Assembly: GCF_902150045.1 (NCBI RefSeq)
Contig: NZ_CABFVU010000001.1
Location: 558,001 to 622,000, forward strand
Direction of reading: 5' to 3'
Origin: Chitinophaga polysaccharea
GTDB taxonomy: Bacteria > Bacteroidota > Bacteroidia > Chitinophagales > Chitinophagaceae
DNA length: 64,000 bases
Below the pieces are notes generated by a model, which was not told where the DNA came from, searched no databases, and saw only the letters and a list, made by a program, of their open reading frames with translations. Numbering within the stretch: position 1 is the first letter of the stretch; each line of letters begins with the position of its first letter. The translations under genes and the position numbers were made by a program. Shown here in pieces: positions 34,272 through 43,372 of the stretch.

Positions 34272-34658
34272 TTATACCCACTCATTAACATGTTTTGCAT
34301 TACCCATGCTAATTTCACGGGCTGAGATGGTAAAGGAGATTACCATTGGGTTTTTGTTTTCATAGTCGAAAGACTCTTCAAACTTAACCAGGTAGCCTTC
34401 CTTAAATTCCAAAGTTTTCAGTTTGGAATCAGTATCTCTTTTGAAGAAAGTAATGGTACCATCTTTTCTTTCAAAGTTGTTTACCATCCACTCAAAGAGA
34501 TCTGTTTTTCCGGTAGATTCTACTGTCAGCTTAATGCGTCCGCCACGGGTAATGGCTGAAGGGCGGCCAGTTGCATCTACTTCTTGTGTGAGATCGTAGG
34601 CGACGTGCTGTACATTGTACTCGTTGCCGCCTGTTTCGAATTTGGCTTTGAATGACAT
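34272..34658 (-). CDS. tssD: Type VI secretion tube protein TssD (Hcp), T6SSiii type
   Basis: 128 aa without a signal peptide. It starts MSFKAKFETGGNEYNV and has an all-beta pattern ending in VISFTISAREISMG, the Bacteroidota Hcp/TssD profile. Hexameric rings of this protein stack into the inner tube that is fired by the sheath; it may also carry effectors. It is the last gene of the leftward tssG-N-K-O-D group, 158 bp after tssO, far enough to have its own promoter and the high expression usual for Hcp. A terminator follows. Confidence 0.9.
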   Translation of the reverse strand: MSFKAKFETGGNEYNVQHVAYDLTQEVDATGRPSAITRGGRIKLTVESTGKTDLFEWMVNNFERKDGTITFFKRDTDSKLKTLEFKEGYLVKFEESFDYENKNPMVISFTISAREISMGNAKHVNEWV

Positions 34659-34816
34659 GTTGGGTTAATTTTTAAGGTTACAATAAAGAAAAAATAATTA
34701 GGATTTATTTATTTATGATTTATAAGCATCAAATATAGGATGAAAATTTTAATAGTCAAGAGTCCTAACAAATAATTATTATTCCAATATTTACATGATT
34801 AATATACGCCTGAAAG

Positions 34817-35341
34817 CTAGTGAGCGCGGCTGTTTAGCAGCATCATCTGGCGGCAGTTATCAAGATCCCTGCTCTTGCTTTCCAGCTTCGCATTCAGATC
34901 GGCCACCTGCTCTTTCAGCCCTGCAATATTCTGTTGTGCATTCTGCAGTTCACGCAGCTGTTGTTTTGTTTGTTGTAACGATAAACAGTTCTGCACAATA
35001 TTATCATACAAGCCATAATGCGTTACTGCATCCTTTGGAATAGAATTGCGCATATCCGCCAGGGACGCGGCGATCACCTGGTCCATATAATTGGCATTCT
35101 GGTTAGGCAGGTTAATAGAATCCAGGTTATGCTTTACTTTATCCAACTTCTGCAGGAACTCTGATTGAAACGCCTGCTCCTCTCTGAATGAGCTCAGTTC
35201 TTTCCGCAGTGAAGCATTTTCCCTTGCGGGAACCTGGTAGTTAAAGAATACAGCCAATACAAATAAAGCGACTGTTATAATGAAAAATAACAGGAACCAA
35301 ATAAAGGAAACATTTCTTTCCTGCCTGTTTAATACTTGCAT
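34817..35341 (-). CDS. tssO: Type VI secretion membrane protein TssO
   Basis: 174 aa. A single membrane helix (about 13-34, FIWFLLFFIITVALFVLAVF) follows a short cytoplasmic tail. The rest is periplasmic and strongly helical, with coiled-coil stretches ENASLRKELSSFREEQ and LKEQVADLNAKLESKSRDLD. Size, topology and position between tssK and tssD match TssO of Bacteroidota T6SSiii, which joins TssN, TssP, TssQ and TssR in the trans-envelope complex replacing TssJLM. The identification depends on context as much as on sequence. Confidence 0.75.
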   Translation of the reverse strand: MQVLNRQERNVSFIWFLLFFIITVALFVLAVFFNYQVPARENASLRKELSSFREEQAFQSEFLQKLDKVKHNLDSINLPNQNANYMDQVIAASLADMRNSIPKDAVTHYGLYDNIVQNCLSLQQTKQQLRELQNAQQNIAGLKEQVADLNAKLESKSRDLDNCRQMMLLNSRAH

Positions 35342-35424
35342 ATTGCGAATCGTTTTTGAATGAAATCATCTTGTTGAATTACCTGTTGACCCGGGCAGAT
35401 CTTTCGTTGAAACAATTAATGTGG

Positions 35425-36600
35425 TTAGTCAGTGAAAAACCAACGTTTGGTTTTATGTTTACGCAGGTATTCGGCATCCTGCTGTGATTCTTCTTTCACG
35501 AAGATGTTGCTGTCCTGCTTGCGTCCGATATAATCCAGGCGGCTCAGGCTTTCAAACAGTTTGTTCACCGCTCTTACAAACGGGATCATGGGTTGCAGGC
35601 ACTCTCTTACATCCAGGTGTTTGTATCTGATATTTGCGCAGTTGATCATGAGTGTTTCCAGTTCTCCCTGCCGCAGTTCACACCATTCAGACAGGTAGTT
35701 GAGCAGCTCTTCCTTACCGGCGCCGGCGCGCTGGTCGATAGCGTTTTTCATGGTACGTGCCAGGCCCGCAATAATTTCCAGCATTTGTGCCGGGGGTTGC
35801 TGCAATGCCAGCCACCTGAATTGTGTGATTCTGGTACCGAGGAACTGCACCATTTTTTCAGTGATATACAACACTACCAGCGCCAGGTCATTTTGCTGGT
35901 TCCTGCCATAAATTTTCTGTACGATATGCACCCCGTATAATTCCATCTGCCCGAGGAACTGATCCAGTTCATGGAAGAGGTCTACCAGCGCCGGATGCGC
36001 GCTTACGATGCTGCAGGGCGGTATATAGTCGTCATCCATTTGTGCACGGCCATCCGATACGCTGATGCGGCCCAGCACCATCTGGTAACTCCCTAACTGT
36101 CCTGAAGGCAGTTGTGATGCAGGAGCCACATACAGGCTGTATTCCGGTGTGGCATATGGTAATCTTGGCGGATCTTCATCCAGTAAAGGTTCTCCGCTGG
36201 GTTGCCTGTTAAACGGGTTTACCTGTATTAATACGTAATAAGTGCTTTCCGTATGTTGCGGATCCCAGGTATAAGTAGCTTCAGGGAAAGTAGTGGCATA
36301 CTTCAGTGAATGCACGGTATGTTCGGGGATTTCAATGCGGCCTCCACCGGGCGTGATAGCGCGGCATTCGGTGAGCTTGATCCGCCATTGATGCTGATTG
36401 TCGTTTACAAACCAGCAGCGCAGCGACTCTTTGTTTTCTGCTTTGGGGGGCAACAGTCCGTAGTTAAGTGCGTGAACACCACACGCCAACGCATCCCTGA
36501 TCTGATCCAGTAAAGCATTTTCTGTATCTATAAAATGTTGCTTTTTTATCTTCATTCCATCCACCCAGTTAACGGGGAAATGCTTGAGCGGTTCTGCCAT
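35425..36600 (-). CDS. tssK: Type VI secretion baseplate protein TssK
   Basis: 391 aa. The N-terminus MAEPLKHFPVNWVDGMKIKK followed by HFIDTENALLDQIRD is the TssK signature: a shell domain related to phage receptor-binding proteins, then a helical stalk and a C-terminal domain that contacts the membrane complex. It is shorter than proteobacterial TssK (about 445 aa), as is normal in T6SSiii. It starts 10 bp after tssN and precedes tssO by 83 bp. Confidence 0.9.
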   Translation of the reverse strand: MAEPLKHFPVNWVDGMKIKKQHFIDTENALLDQIRDALACGVHALNYGLLPPKAENKESLRCWFVNDNQHQWRIKLTECRAITPGGGRIEIPEHTVHSLKYATTFPEATYTWDPQHTESTYYVLIQVNPFNRQPSGEPLLDEDPPRLPYATPEYSLYVAPASQLPSGQLGSYQMVLGRISVSDGRAQMDDDYIPPCSIVSAHPALVDLFHELDQFLGQMELYGVHIVQKIYGRNQQNDLALVVLYITEKMVQFLGTRITQFRWLALQQPPAQMLEIIAGLARTMKNAIDQRAGAGKEELLNYLSEWCELRQGELETLMINCANIRYKHLDVRECLQPMIPFVRAVNKLFESLSRLDYIGRKQDSNIFVKEESQQDAEYLRKHKTKRWFFTD

Positions 36601-36610
36601 AATACTGCTT

Positions 36611-37465
36611 TTAGGATAACATAATTCTGTTGCAAATGATCACGCTGTTCTCTTTAATGCCATTCATAAACACCGCTTTGTCCGGGTCCAGCGTTTTGGC
36701 GCTGCCAAACCAACGTGGCTTCAGGTGGAATACCCAGCCGTATGGCTGCCCGGTGTGATCTACAAAGTCAATCGGGGTATTTGGATAACGATCATTATAA
36801 TCGTTGATGAAATGATAGAACAGGTCGCCCAGATCCATTTTGATAGGCGTGCGTGCCCGGAAATAAGTACGGCTGCTATCAAGCGGCCCTTTCTCCATTT
36901 CCAGCCCTATAACGATCAGGTCTTTCATCTCATCTTCATTTACTTCGGGTACATCTTTATAAATGGGATACTGCCACCATTTATGCACTTTTACCGGGAT
37001 GGCCATCATCTTTTCAAAAGTTTTATAAACAAAGGTGGGCAGTACAAAAGAAAACATACTGGTGAGCATAGGATAATAAAGAAAGGTATCCTTATCGAGT
37101 ATCCGGTTCACCAGCACAAAGCCGGCCCCTCCAAACAGCCAGATGGCAAGTATAAAGGCCAGTTCAGATACCAGCGTGGTTTCATTGGCCCAGAAACGGG
37201 TATACATAAAGTGACAGTGTACAACGCCAAGCCCCAGGAACCATACTTCATAAAAAAGATACTGGTTCATCAGGTTTTGATGGGTAAACAGGAAAGGAAT
37301 AGAACTGATCACAGCAAATACCAGCGTCATACATACTAAATACAACAGTGCCTTCTTCTTATAAAGACTGAAATTCTTAATGTACCTGCTGAGCAAAGCC
37401 ACTATAAAGGAACCTATAGCCAGGGCGCCGGCCAGCATGATATAAAACTTAGCGGTGTATCTCAT
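36611..37465 (-). CDS. tssN: Type VI secretion membrane protein TssN
   Basis: 284 aa. The N-terminal half has four or five membrane helices (including FYIMLAGALAIGSFIVALLS and FILAIWLFGGAGFVLVNRIL). The C-terminal half is cytoplasmic and ends with a globular part containing FVDHTGQPYGWVFHLKPRW. This combination is diagnostic of TssN, the inner-membrane component specific to Bacteroidota T6SS, which anchors the baseplate through TssK. It is 111 bp downstream of tssG and 10 bp upstream of tssK. Confidence 0.88.
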   Translation of the reverse strand: MRYTAKFYIMLAGALAIGSFIVALLSRYIKNFSLYKKKALLYLVCMTLVFAVISSIPFLFTHQNLMNQYLFYEVWFLGLGVVHCHFMYTRFWANETTLVSELAFILAIWLFGGAGFVLVNRILDKDTFLYYPMLTSMFSFVLPTFVYKTFEKMMAIPVKVHKWWQYPIYKDVPEVNEDEMKDLIVIGLEMEKGPLDSSRTYFRARTPIKMDLGDLFYHFINDYNDRYPNTPIDFVDHTGQPYGWVFHLKPRWFGSAKTLDPDKAVFMNGIKENSVIICNRIMLS

Positions 37466-37576
37466 AGTTCTGATGGTATGTCAAGGTTTTTCGGGTTTGG
37501 GTACTAACATTTCAGGTTTTTTCAGATGGTCCGTAAATAGCAAAAATAATTCCATATAAGCATCTGCCGGCTATTC

Positions 37577-38539
37577 TCAGAGAAAAAAATTATACCCCAT
37601 GATCCCCTGCTCAGGTTGCTTATCGTGCAAGGTTACATTTTTTTCACCGGAAGAAGGCACCAGTACTGTCTTAATTTCCACATCTGCCGGGAACAGGTAT
37701 CCGTAGCAGGTTTCCAATAGCTTTCCATAAGGCTGCCATGGCAGGTAATCGTATATCCGCTGACGTTTCACCGGGCCAATGCTCACCGTTACCACCGGCA
37801 TATCTGTATAGCAGGCTGTGCCCACCATAGCATCTACCCCAAGCATACATTCTCCAAGGGGAATACTGTTCTCAGTACTTACCATTTGTGGCGCACGTTG
37901 CCAGGCGATATTCACTTCTTCTTCCAGCACCTGTTCCAGGCAAAGCTTTACCAATGTGGTATTACCTGCTATCCGGTGAACATATGGCAGCAGCTTCACC
38001 AACCGGTTTACCGCAGCGGCAGGAAGACCGGAAGGCAGCTCCCAGAATTCATGGAACAGCTGGTCGCTGTCTTTACCAAACACATCAAACAGCAGGTGTT
38101 TCTCCCGCTGTTCCAGGTATACGCGTTGCAGGAAGAACTCATTTTCCAGGGGCTGAAAAAAGCGGCGTGCCTGTTGCTCTTGCTGTTGCTGCTTTTTGTA
38201 CCGCGCCACCATTTCTGTAACGCCATGCTGCCTGGAAGAAGGCTCCTGCTTGAATTCATGAAACATTCCCTGCGGCAGCCGGTCATAAATACCGTCGCGC
38301 GAAAGGAAAAAATTAATAAACGGCTGATACGGCTGGCTGTCATCCAGCTTCACTCCTGTGATATCTGTTGCAAATGACCGGGTAAATACATTCTGCAACT
38401 GCACCACCACTTCTTCTTCCCGCACCTGGTTATCCAACAATTCCCCCACCACTACTTCGGCCCTTACATCGTATGGTAAAGCATTGACGTGGTCAATCAC
38501 TTCTTCCAGCACGGCAGCCTTCTGCGCATTATTTACCAT
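37577..38539 (-). CDS. tssG: Type VI secretion baseplate protein TssG
   Basis: 320 aa. Features of the T6SSiii TssG: an N-terminal helix with EEVIDHVNALPYDVRAEVVV, a central FNxE-like region (EFKQEPSSRQHGVTEMVARY), a hydrophobic mid-segment, and a C-terminal VSIGPVKRQRIYDYLPWQPYG-type segment. TssG joins TssE and TssF in the baseplate wedge. It is the first gene of the leftward group and is divergent from the candidate tssP gene; tssF lies on the other arm, so the wedge genes are split between two transcripts. Confidence 0.82.
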   Translation of the reverse strand: MVNNAQKAAVLEEVIDHVNALPYDVRAEVVVGELLDNQVREEEVVVQLQNVFTRSFATDITGVKLDDSQPYQPFINFFLSRDGIYDRLPQGMFHEFKQEPSSRQHGVTEMVARYKKQQQQEQQARRFFQPLENEFFLQRVYLEQREKHLLFDVFGKDSDQLFHEFWELPSGLPAAAVNRLVKLLPYVHRIAGNTTLVKLCLEQVLEEEVNIAWQRAPQMVSTENSIPLGECMLGVDAMVGTACYTDMPVVTVSIGPVKRQRIYDYLPWQPYGKLLETCYGYLFPADVEIKTVLVPSSGEKNVTLHDKQPEQGIMGYNFFL

Positions 38540-38769
38540 GAGGTTCTATTTAGGTTTCTCTTATCCTGCTATTAGCGGCAAACTGTTAGCATAACTATCA
38601 TTCGTCTATGGTTCCGGGCTAACAACTCAGTAACAAAAATAGGGGTTTGATTTATTATTATGACATATTACGGCTTAAATTTTGCACCCCGAAAAAATTT
38701 TTCCCATAGCCATTATCTTTGGCTATTTATCTGAAAAAAATACTAAAATTGTAAAAACCTGAAAAACCG
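38540..38769. promoter_or_regulatory. Divergent control region of the T6SS baseplate operons
   Basis: 230 bp between tssG (leftward) and the PKD-protein gene (rightward). TATCTTTG at 38714-38721 fits the -7 consensus for the rightward operon, 48 bp before its ATG. No convincing leftward box was found. The right half is very AT-rich, a usual place for an activator or nucleoid protein to act. Confidence 0.45.
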
Positions 38770-39825
38770 ATGGCCCCCCGTAAACCCGAAAATGAACACA
38801 AGGTAAATTCATTCAGACCTTTTGGAAAAATTGCCAGCCATGTTGACCCGCTGGTACTCTGGACCTTCCTGGGTCTGTTCCTTGTTAGTGTGGCACTGCT
38901 GGCTTTCCAGCTGGATGGCCGTGAAGATTGCAGTAATACAGATATAAAACTCAGCCATGTTCAGAACAGTAACAGCAAAGCATATGCAGTTGGAGAAGTG
39001 ATCACCTTTAATGCAGAAAACGCCGCCAAAAAAAATTCGGAATATACATGGGAGTTCGGCGACTCCAGCGCCAAAGCTACCGGCAGGCAGGTATATCATT
39101 CATTCAACAAAGCCGGCAGTTATATGATTACGCTCACTTCCGGCAAATGCACCTGGCGTAAGGAGGTAATGGTGGTGATGAACACACCGGCTGCTTCAGG
39201 CAATCAACCCGATATCTTCCCGGTGATAGATGGCCCCGCCGAAGCATTCGCCGGCAGACCCGTTACCTTCACTAATTCCACCCCTTCAGCCAAAAGCTGG
39301 GTGTGGCGCCTGCTGCAGGATAATGCAGAACCACATAGCGGCTCTTCCGTTACCTATACTTTCTCTTCGCCCGGTGAAAGGACTTTATCCCTGATCATCA
39401 ACGGCGACAGCAGTCATATGGTATTAAAACATATTACCGTATTCCCGGCCAGAGCTACCATACCGGAAGAACGGCCGGAACCGGCCTTTAACCCGGCGCC
39501 GCTGCCCGCACCCGCACCGGAAGAACCGGTTAAAAAAGAAGAACCACGGCCTACCATCTCCGACGATGAGTTTAAATATATGCTTACCCAGGTAACGCTG
39601 AAGCAGAAAACGGCCAGCGACTTTGCACAATACCTCTGCAACAACCTTAATGCAAGAGTGGTACTTAACACAAACGATGTTGATAACTTTACCCACTTCT
39701 GTCAGCGGATCTATGGAAAGAAAAAATTCAAGATAGAAAGGGTTAACCTGGCAAAAGATGAGAAAGGATGTGTAAAGGAAATCCTCATTATGTATGACCG
39801 TAAAAAAGTGTTGGGTATATTTTAA
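38770..39825 (+). CDS. tssP: PKD-domain envelope protein, candidate TssP
   Basis: 351 aa. A cytoplasmic N-terminus and one membrane helix (about 28-49, LVLWTFLGLFLVSVALLAFQ) precede a PKD-like immunoglobulin domain (EYTWEFGDSSA, then AGSYMITLTSGKC) and a second PKD-like unit (AKSWVWRLL, PGERTLSLIING). A Pro/Glu-rich linker leads to a C-terminal globular domain of about 90 aa (DDEFKYMLTQVTLKQKTASD). Topology and place in the locus fit the single-pass trans-envelope component TssP of T6SSiii. The name is inferred from context; the PKD domains are seen directly. It leads the tssP-E-F transcript. Confidence 0.65.
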   Translation: MAPRKPENEHKVNSFRPFGKIASHVDPLVLWTFLGLFLVSVALLAFQLDGREDCSNTDIKLSHVQNSNSKAYAVGEVITFNAENAAKKNSEYTWEFGDSSAKATGRQVYHSFNKAGSYMITLTSGKCTWRKEVMVVMNTPAASGNQPDIFPVIDGPAEAFAGRPVTFTNSTPSAKSWVWRLLQDNAEPHSGSSVTYTFSSPGERTLSLIINGDSSHMVLKHITVFPARATIPEERPEPAFNPAPLPAPAPEEPVKKEEPRPTISDDEFKYMLTQVTLKQKTASDFAQYLCNNLNARVVLNTNDVDNFTHFCQRIYGKKKFKIERVNLAKDEKGCVKEILIMYDRKKVLGIF

Positions 39826-39834
39826 GCGCACATC

Positions 39835-40266
39835 ATGAAAGGAAAATATTATCAGTTGCCTATTGATTTTTCGCAGCTGCTGCAGAAAAATGACATGCCG
39901 GCTATTTCGCTGGAAGACTCTATAGCACAGCATATCCACCTGCTCATCACCACGGTGCTGGGCGAAAATAAAGATGATCCCCAATACGGCTGCCAGTGGT
40001 GGGACAGTGATTTTGATATCAAGGCTTCCAATAACGAAGTAAAGGAACAGATTGAAAACGCGGTAAAAGCCTCTATCACACGATACGAAAAGAGAATTTC
40101 ACAGATAAGGGTAGTAGCCGCTGTAAACCAGGAAGAACTGATGCTGCCATCTACCCGTAAAATGAAAAAGAAAATAAGGGTCACCGTTTCGGGAACCGTT
40201 ACCAAAAACAATCATCCGTTCCAGTACAGCAGCTTCTTTTACATCAGCCCGCTGTCGTACGATTGA
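39835..40266 (+). CDS. tssE: Type VI secretion baseplate protein TssE (gp25-like)
   Basis: 143 aa with the gp25/lysozyme-like wedge fold. Conserved segments are SLEDSIAQHIHLLITTVLGE and DPQYGCQWWDSDFD, equivalent to the NxPxYG and WDxDF elements of the family; ITRYEKRISQIRV is the conserved core helix-strand. It nucleates sheath assembly on the baseplate together with TssF and TssG. Starts 9 bp after the PKD-protein gene and ends 21 bp before tssF. Confidence 0.88.
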   Translation: MKGKYYQLPIDFSQLLQKNDMPAISLEDSIAQHIHLLITTVLGENKDDPQYGCQWWDSDFDIKASNNEVKEQIENAVKASITRYEKRISQIRVVAAVNQEELMLPSTRKMKKKIRVTVSGTVTKNNHPFQYSSFFYISPLSYD

Positions 40267-40287
40267 TTATTTGTTTATTAACCGCTC

Positions 40288-42114
40288 ATGAAAGAAAAAA
40301 AAGAAAGAATAAAGGACCGCATGCTGAAAACAGCTGCGCGTTTATGGGGATACCCGGACGCAGAGGTGGAAACCTCCTTTGACCCTGTAGTGCAGCTGTT
40401 ACTGGAAGCCTGCGCCAGTGAACTGGAGAAAATTTCCGGGGAAGTGGATGTTTCACATGCACGGCTGGTAGAGCGGCTGGCACAGATCATGATGCCGGAG
40501 CCCATTACCAGCAGTCAGCCTGCCTATGGCATCCTCCACGCCATTGCTACCGAAGCAGTGGCAGATATTCATGCGGATCACCAGTTTTATCATCATACCA
40601 AATCAGGCACTCATAACCGCGACCTTTTCTTTGCACCTGTAACCAGTCAGCGGCTGTTCAGAGGCCAGGTACAGTATATGGCCATCGGCAATAAACTCTA
40701 TGAAACCCGCGATCACTGGTTCAAGGAGCAGGTATTGCAGGGGCAGGTATTTCCTGATATGGCGCCCAATCATTTATGGATCGGCGTGGCATTGGAAGAT
40801 GTGCCACATTCCTGGGAAGGCATGTCTTTCTTTTTTGATCTCCGCAATGTACATCAGCAGGAAATGTTCTACCACTATCTTCCGCTGGCGAAAGTATTTA
40901 CCGGCAACCGGGAACTGATGATCAAAAGCGGCTATCATCACAGCCGGAGCATTGCAGAGGAGGAAACAGATAACATGATCCAGGTAGCGGTAAATAACAA
41001 CACGCGCTACAGCCAGCATATCCTCCAGAAATTCCGTCGTCATTTTCTTACCATTACCGATACGCACCCTCCTGTGGCAACCCGTATACCAGAAGTTATC
41101 AACAGGATCTTCGGGCAGGATACCCAGCGCTTAAACAAAGAGGTTCACTGGCTGCGTATCGAATTCCCGGAAGCGCTGCATCATACCTTACTGGAGGATC
41201 TTTATTGCAGCATCAACTGTTTTCCTGTCATCAATAAAAAAAATAACGAGCAGTCCATGAAGCTGAATCGTTATCTGAATATCATCCCCCTGCAAACACC
41301 GGATATTTTCTTTGATATCAAACGTGTGTACGACCTTGAGGGAACCGACTATTATGTGCGTAACTTCTCTAGCGCCGGGCAGATGCAGGAAGGGGAACTG
41401 GTTATCCGCAGCAGTGGTATTGGGCGTTTCGACACCCGTGAAGCCAAAGAGGTGATTGCCTACCTGGTGGAAGTGATCCGCGATGAAAGCTCTTTATTTG
41501 AAGAAGTAAAAAATGATTTTGTGACTAACCGGATGCGGGAACTGCATCAGCTCATCGCTTCACTGGAAGAACAGCTGCAACCCGGCGCCAACAAAGGTAA
41601 CATTCCTTATCTGATGGTAAAGCCAAAAGAAAATGCAGAATATATTTTCCTTGAGTTCTATTCTACCAACGGTACCGCTGCCAATAATATCCGTATGGGC
41701 ACCAGGCTGCTGGAATACGGCAACATCAATACCCGTCCTAACAGCATTACGCTGCTGAGCAATACCCAGGGCGGGAAAGACAGGCTGAATATTGACGAGA
41801 AAATTAACTTGTACCGTTCCCATTTACTTTCGCATAACCGTATTGTGACCCCGGAAGATATCAAGGCGCTTTGCCGTACTATTTTCGGAAGGGAAATGAA
41901 ATCGGCTGCCGTTGTAAAAGGTATGGCCCTGCAACCTGGAGTGAATGCGGGTTACAGCCGTACGCTCGATATACGTATTTCATTACTTCAGCCCACCCAA
42001 CGCTATCCAGCTGCCAATTTGCAGTACATGAAAGAGGAACTGCTTTTGCAACTGGAAGAAAAATCCAGTAATACTTTCCCTTTCCGCGTGTTTATTAACG
42101 ATGTGCTGATGTAA
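40288..42114 (+). CDS. tssF: Type VI secretion baseplate protein TssF
   Basis: 608 aa. The N-terminus KERIKDRMLKTAARLWGYPD and PVVQLLLEACASELEKISGE, and the MMPEPITSSQPAYGILHA segment, match TssF (phage gp6-like wedge protein). The last residues, FRVFINDVLM, are encoded by the first copy of an 84-bp repeat that is then reiterated beyond the stop codon. It is the last gene of the rightward operon and faces the lytic transglycosylase gene head-on; no intrinsic terminator is visible between them. Confidence 0.88.
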   Translation: MKEKKERIKDRMLKTAARLWGYPDAEVETSFDPVVQLLLEACASELEKISGEVDVSHARLVERLAQIMMPEPITSSQPAYGILHAIATEAVADIHADHQFYHHTKSGTHNRDLFFAPVTSQRLFRGQVQYMAIGNKLYETRDHWFKEQVLQGQVFPDMAPNHLWIGVALEDVPHSWEGMSFFFDLRNVHQQEMFYHYLPLAKVFTGNRELMIKSGYHHSRSIAEEETDNMIQVAVNNNTRYSQHILQKFRRHFLTITDTHPPVATRIPEVINRIFGQDTQRLNKEVHWLRIEFPEALHHTLLEDLYCSINCFPVINKKNNEQSMKLNRYLNIIPLQTPDIFFDIKRVYDLEGTDYYVRNFSSAGQMQEGELVIRSSGIGRFDTREAKEVIAYLVEVIRDESSLFEEVKNDFVTNRMRELHQLIASLEEQLQPGANKGNIPYLMVKPKENAEYIFLEFYSTNGTAANNIRMGTRLLEYGNINTRPNSITLLSNTQGGKDRLNIDEKINLYRSHLLSHNRIVTPEDIKALCRTIFGREMKSAAVVKGMALQPGVNAGYSRTLDIRISLLQPTQRYPAANLQYMKEELLLQLEEKSSNTFPFRVFINDVLM

Positions 42115-42292
42115 ATGCTACAGCTGGAACAGGTGACGCAGTAAGAGTATCCGGGGTATCGTTCTTTCCGGGTGTTTATTAACGGCCCGCTGATGTAAAT
42201 GCTACAGCTGGAACAGGTGACGCAGTAAGAGTATCCGGGGTATCGTTCTTTCCGGGTGTTTATTAACGGCCCGCTGATGTAAATGCTACAGC
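42081..42292. repeat. 84-bp tandem repeat at the tssF / transglycosylase junction
   Basis: Two and a half copies with a period of exactly 84 bp (starts at 42081, 42165 and 42249). Copy 1 contains the last 11 codons and stop of tssF. Copies 2 and 3 are identical over the compared length and differ from copy 1 in a few bases (INDVLM becomes INGPLM). Copy 3 contains the last codons of the convergent transglycosylase gene. It appears to be a recent tandem duplication of a convergent gene junction. Confidence 0.92.
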
Positions 42293-43363
42293 AGATGCCG
42301 GTACTGTGGAAATGGCACTCCTGTTATCACTCCGCCCCCGCAATTGCACTTCTCCGCCGGTTTTCAACAGGCCGGCGGGCACACCTTTTTTACCATCAGC
42401 GGCATATAGCACCACGGCATTCTCAAACCCGAGATCCACATATACCCGGTTACCCACCATCCAGCCTTTGCCGGAAAGACTGGCATTTTTACGGATATAA
42501 ACACCATTGGCCTGAAGATCGTCAAGCAGCTGAATGCTTACCAGCTGCCCATCTTCAAAGGCATTGCTTACTTTCAGCCGGGCGGCGTATACGGTTGTTG
42601 CAGCATGAGTGATCGCCTGCCTGCTAACAGAGATACGGATGGAATTGAAATCTTTATCGCCCGCATTACTTACTGGCGCGGGCCTGGAAAATACAGAACC
42701 GTTAGCAGAACTTTTACTGAATACATTGTATCCGAACCCTGGCAGGTATAGCTCAGGGCTTTCAAAAAGCTGTTTAATGGCAATGATCTTATAGATATAC
42801 TGGGCTGTTTCATTATTCAGCAACAGCTGGTAGTAATCGCTGCTTCCCTGGCGCTTTATATTCCGGGAGATATTTCCCGAACCGGCGTTGTAGGCTGCTG
42901 CAGCCAGTGTCCAGGAGTTCAGCTGCCGATGCAGCAGCCGTATCAGTTTACAGGCTGCGTGGGTGGCTTTGATCAGGTGGTTTCTTTCATCATAGCCGGC
43001 GCTTACCGTTAGCCCCAGTTCCACTGCGGTACCCGGCATGATCTGCCATACCCCCTGCGCGCCCACAGGTGACGTAGCATTACTGAGGCCACTTTCCACG
43101 ATAGGCAGGTATTTAAAATCCAGTGGTACCTGGTACTGTTGCAGGATCGGCTCTATGATGGGAAAATATTGTTCCGCTTTCAGCCGGAGTGCAGGAAGAT
43201 AACCCTGGTAGCGCAGGTTACGTTTAATTACATCCATCAGGCGGTAGGAAACAAAATCCCTTTCCATTGGCACCACTTCACCACAGAAATCCACCTGCTG
43301 CGCCGTGATGAAACACGGCAGCAGCAACAGCAGTATTCCTATCAGAACAACCTGTTTCTTCAT
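42263..43363 (-). CDS. MltD-like lytic transglycosylase (GH23)
   Basis: 366 aa with a signal peptide (GILLLLLPCFITAQQ). The GH23 domain (about 65-210) has the catalytic Glu90 in KYLPIVESGL, followed by SPVGAQGVWQIMPGTA, YDERNHLIKATHAA and AAAAYNAGSGNISR, all MltD-type. The C-terminal third shows LysM-like remnants (VYVDLGFENA). It cleaves peptidoglycan strands with formation of anhydro ends. Sitting 9 bp downstream of a TraN-like gene in the clpV-tssB-tssC transcript, it is a good candidate for opening the cell wall during assembly of the secretion apparatus. The last residues are encoded within the 84-bp repeat. Confidence 0.85.
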   Translation of the reverse strand: MKKQVVLIGILLLLLPCFITAQQVDFCGEVVPMERDFVSYRLMDVIKRNLRYQGYLPALRLKAEQYFPIIEPILQQYQVPLDFKYLPIVESGLSNATSPVGAQGVWQIMPGTAVELGLTVSAGYDERNHLIKATHAACKLIRLLHRQLNSWTLAAAAYNAGSGNISRNIKRQGSSDYYQLLLNNETAQYIYKIIAIKQLFESPELYLPGFGYNVFSKSSANGSVFSRPAPVSNAGDKDFNSIRISVSRQAITHAATTVYAARLKVSNAFEDGQLVSIQLLDDLQANGVYIRKNASLSGKGWMVGNRVYVDLGFENAVVLYAADGKKGVPAGLLKTGGEVQLRGRSDNRSAISTVPASAVAFTSAGR

Positions 43364-43372
43364 CTGGCTTTC

